A stretch of DNA of 6,798 nucleotides from Acidobacteriota bacterium. Lineage in GTDB: Bacteria > Acidobacteriota > Terriglobia > Terriglobales > Acidobacteriaceae. Numbering within the stretch: position 1 is the stretch's first letter; every line of letters begins with the position of its first letter. Shown here one piece after another: positions 5,593 to 6,798 of this stretch. The DNA is taken from positions 1 through 6,798 of the forward strand of contig JAJXXG010000537.1 in the NCBI GenBank assembly GCA_021781255.1, read 5' to 3'. The position numbers and the translations under genes are program-made. The notes beneath the pieces were generated by a model. It was given only the letters and a program-made list of their open reading frames with translations, did not search any database and had not been told where the DNA came from.

Positions 5593-6693
5593 ATGCAAAG
5601 ACAAAAGCGAGGATTGGGAATGGCCGCGGCAGCTGCACTGGCAACAGGATTGGCCGCACTCGTCGGGGGCTGCGGTACGCCGGGAGCACCCCAGCCGCCT
5701 TCGCTGAACCTGCCCCAGCGCGTGACTGATCTGGCTGCGGTGCGCACCGGAAACAGCGTAAAGCTCACCTGGACCATGCCAGTCCGCAACACCGACGATC
5801 TTCTGCTGAATGGCCCCGTCGATGTGCGCATCTGCCGCGCGGAAGGCTCGGGCCCCTGGGTTAACGCTGGACCGAACGAAAGCCTTGCACCCGGTGCTTC
5901 TGCGACCATTACAGACACTTTGCCGCCAGGACTCACGAAAGGCATGCCTCGCCTGCTGCGCTATTCCGTGGAGCTCAAGAATCACAGCGGCCGTTCAGCA
6001 GGTCTGTCGAATTCTGCGATGGTTCTAGCCGGCGCAGCGCCGCAGCCTATCGATCGGCTCAATGCGGAGGTGCATCGCAGCGGCGTGGTGCTCGCATGGT
6101 CGCCCGCGGGCGGGGACGTGCCCGTACGACTTGTTCGCACGCTGCTGACGCCTCCCCAAAAGCATTCGAAGCCAGGCCTGCTTGCTCCGGCTCCTGAAGC
6201 CGTGGAACAAAGGCTGCTGGTTGACTCTGACCTGGCCGAGGGTCGCGCGCTCGATAAGACTGCACACTTGGGCGAGACCTACGAATATCGCGCGCAGCGC
6301 GTGGCGCGCCTCACTGCTGACGGCCAAACGCTGGAGCTGGCAGGCGCGCTGTCTCCGCCGGTCACCGTGAACGTTGCGGATGTATTTCCGCCAGCAGTTC
6401 CGCGCGGACTTGTGGCCGTGGCCACCGCTGCCGAGAACGGCGTTGCGGCCTCCATTGACCTGAGCTGGCGGCCGAACACTGAGCCGGATCTCGCCGGTTA
6501 CGCCGTCTATCGGCGCGACGATCAAGGCGAGTGGCAACGCATCTCGCCGGCTGCGCCAATCGTTGGCCCCGCTTTTCACGATGCCGATGTGCAGCCCGGC
6601 CACACTTATCACTACGCAGTCACCGCTATCGATCATTCTGGCCATGAAAGTGCGCGCTCCGCCGAAGCCACGGAGACAGTGCCCGCATCCTGA
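5593..6693 (+). CDS. Lipoprotein with about three fibronectin type III domains
   Basis: The product has 366 residues. The N-terminus is a lipoprotein signal: a basic start (QRQKRG), an alanine/leucine-rich core, and the lipobox LVGGC with C27 as the lipidation site. A proline-rich linker follows (28-41). Fibronectin type III-like modules then occupy about 42-146, 152-262 and 267-364. Each opens with a proline-led strand and has the typical tryptophan strand: VKLTW (W60), VVLAW (W169) and IDLSW (W292). The last module is the clearest, with DLAGYAVYRR and PGHTYHYAVTAIDHSGHES. The protein should be membrane-anchored on the outside of the inner membrane or in the outer membrane, and probably mediates protein or carbohydrate contact. 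No catalytic domain is visible. Start 5593 lacks a clear binding site. ATG 5620 has GAGGA upstream but would remove the basic part of the signal, so I prefer 5593. The next gene follows after 21 bases, suggesting co-transcription. Confidence 0.85.
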   Translation: MQRQKRGLGMAAAAALATGLAALVGGCGTPGAPQPPSLNLPQRVTDLAAVRTGNSVKLTWTMPVRNTDDLLLNGPVDVRICRAEGSGPWVNAGPNESLAPGASATITDTLPPGLTKGMPRLLRYSVELKNHSGRSAGLSNSAMVLAGAAPQPIDRLNAEVHRSGVVLAWSPAGGDVPVRLVRTLLTPPQKHSKPGLLAPAPEAVEQRLLVDSDLAEGRALDKTAHLGETYEYRAQRVARLTADGQTLELAGALSPPVTVNVADVFPPAVPRGLVAVATAAENGVAASIDLSWRPNTEPDLAGYAVYRRDDQGEWQRISPAAPIVGPAFHDADVQPGHTYHYAVTAIDHSGHESARSAEATETVPAS

Positions 6694-6701
6694 CCGCTGC
6701 G

Positions 6702-6707
6702 AAAGGA
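6702..6707 (+). promoter_or_regulatory. Ribosome binding site of the FAH-family gene
   Basis: AAAGGA lies seven bases before the ATG at 6715. It supports that start in the short gap after the lipoprotein gene. Confidence 0.65.
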
Positions 6708-6714
6708 AACCCTG

Positions 6715-6798
6715 ATGAGATATTGCCGATTTCTGCTCGATGATGAACCCCGCTATGGCAGCGTGGAAGAACGCGAGGGGGAGCCGTGGATTGTGAGC
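6715..6798 (+). CDS. Fumarylacetoacetate hydrolase family protein, N-terminus (partial)
   Basis: The first 28 residues are visible before the right edge. They begin MRYCRFLLDDEPRYG and continue SVEEREG then WIVS. This is the usual opening of fumarylacetoacetate hydrolase family proteins with a small N-terminal domain (DUF2437 type), where a [KR]YCRF strand and a YG-VE turn are typical. The family includes 2-hydroxyhepta-2,4-diene-1,7-dioate isomerases and acylpyruvate hydrolases that act on breakdown products of aromatic amino acids, using a metal held by acidic residues further along. Those residues are outside the window, so the reaction cannot be specified. It probably shares a transcript with the lipoprotein gene upstream, although no functional link between the two is apparent. 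Confidence 0.72.
   Translation, partial: MRYCRFLLDDEPRYGSVEEREGEPWIVS

Noticed and set aside
1..6798. Defence island, mobile element, CRISPR array or biosynthetic cluster
   Set aside because: No nuclease, transposase, integrase, repeat array or biosynthetic core gene is visible. The genes are common housekeeping, transport and stress families on alternating strands.

Overview
The window looks like ordinary chromosomal DNA from a GC-rich free-living bacterium. The gene content fits Acidobacteriota of the Terriglobales type best: a gamma-glutamyltransferase ending in GGQDHRG...AAGY, a tandem universal stress protein, a fibronectin type III lipoprotein and a fumarylacetoacetate hydrolase family protein. 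That placement is an inference from protein flavour, not from a marker gene. I see no rRNA, tRNA, insertion sequence, phage gene, integrase or CRISPR array, and all major reading frames look intact.

Layout, left to right. (1) The C-terminus of a gamma-glutamyltransferase (1-219, +) runs in from the left edge. (2) A 347-base gap (220-566) holds no convincing gene but has a perfect 13-base palindrome. (3) A two-domain universal stress protein (567-1523, +) with a strong ribosome binding site is followed by a plausible hairpin terminator. (4) A xylose-isomerase-like TIM-barrel protein (1647-2513, +) carries the family's metal-ligand residues. (5) A DUF1801 protein (2979-2545, -) converges on it. 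It is preceded by a possible 50-residue small gene (3128-2976, -) that overlaps its start as ATGA. (6) A PLP-dependent class I/II aminotransferase (3175-4365, +) is divergent from that pair. (7) A 12-helix MFS transporter resembling the FHS (fucose permease) group (5512-4379, -) converges on the aminotransferase. (8) A lipoprotein with about three fibronectin type III domains (5593-6693, +) is divergent from the transporter. The N-terminus of a fumarylacetoacetate hydrolase family enzyme follows 21 bases later and runs off the right edge (6715-6798, +).

The genes are mostly single units on alternating strands, so there is no obvious shared pathway. Two likely co-transcribed pairs stand out: the small ORF with DUF1801, and the lipoprotein with the hydrolase. 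Amino-acid turnover recurs as a theme (gamma-glutamyltransferase, aminotransferase, FAH-family enzyme), but strand changes and distance argue against one operon. I found no evidence for a new defence, mobile or biosynthetic system. The points worth a second look are small: the coupled mini-gene, two palindromic candidate operators, and altered nucleotide-binding motifs in the stress protein.
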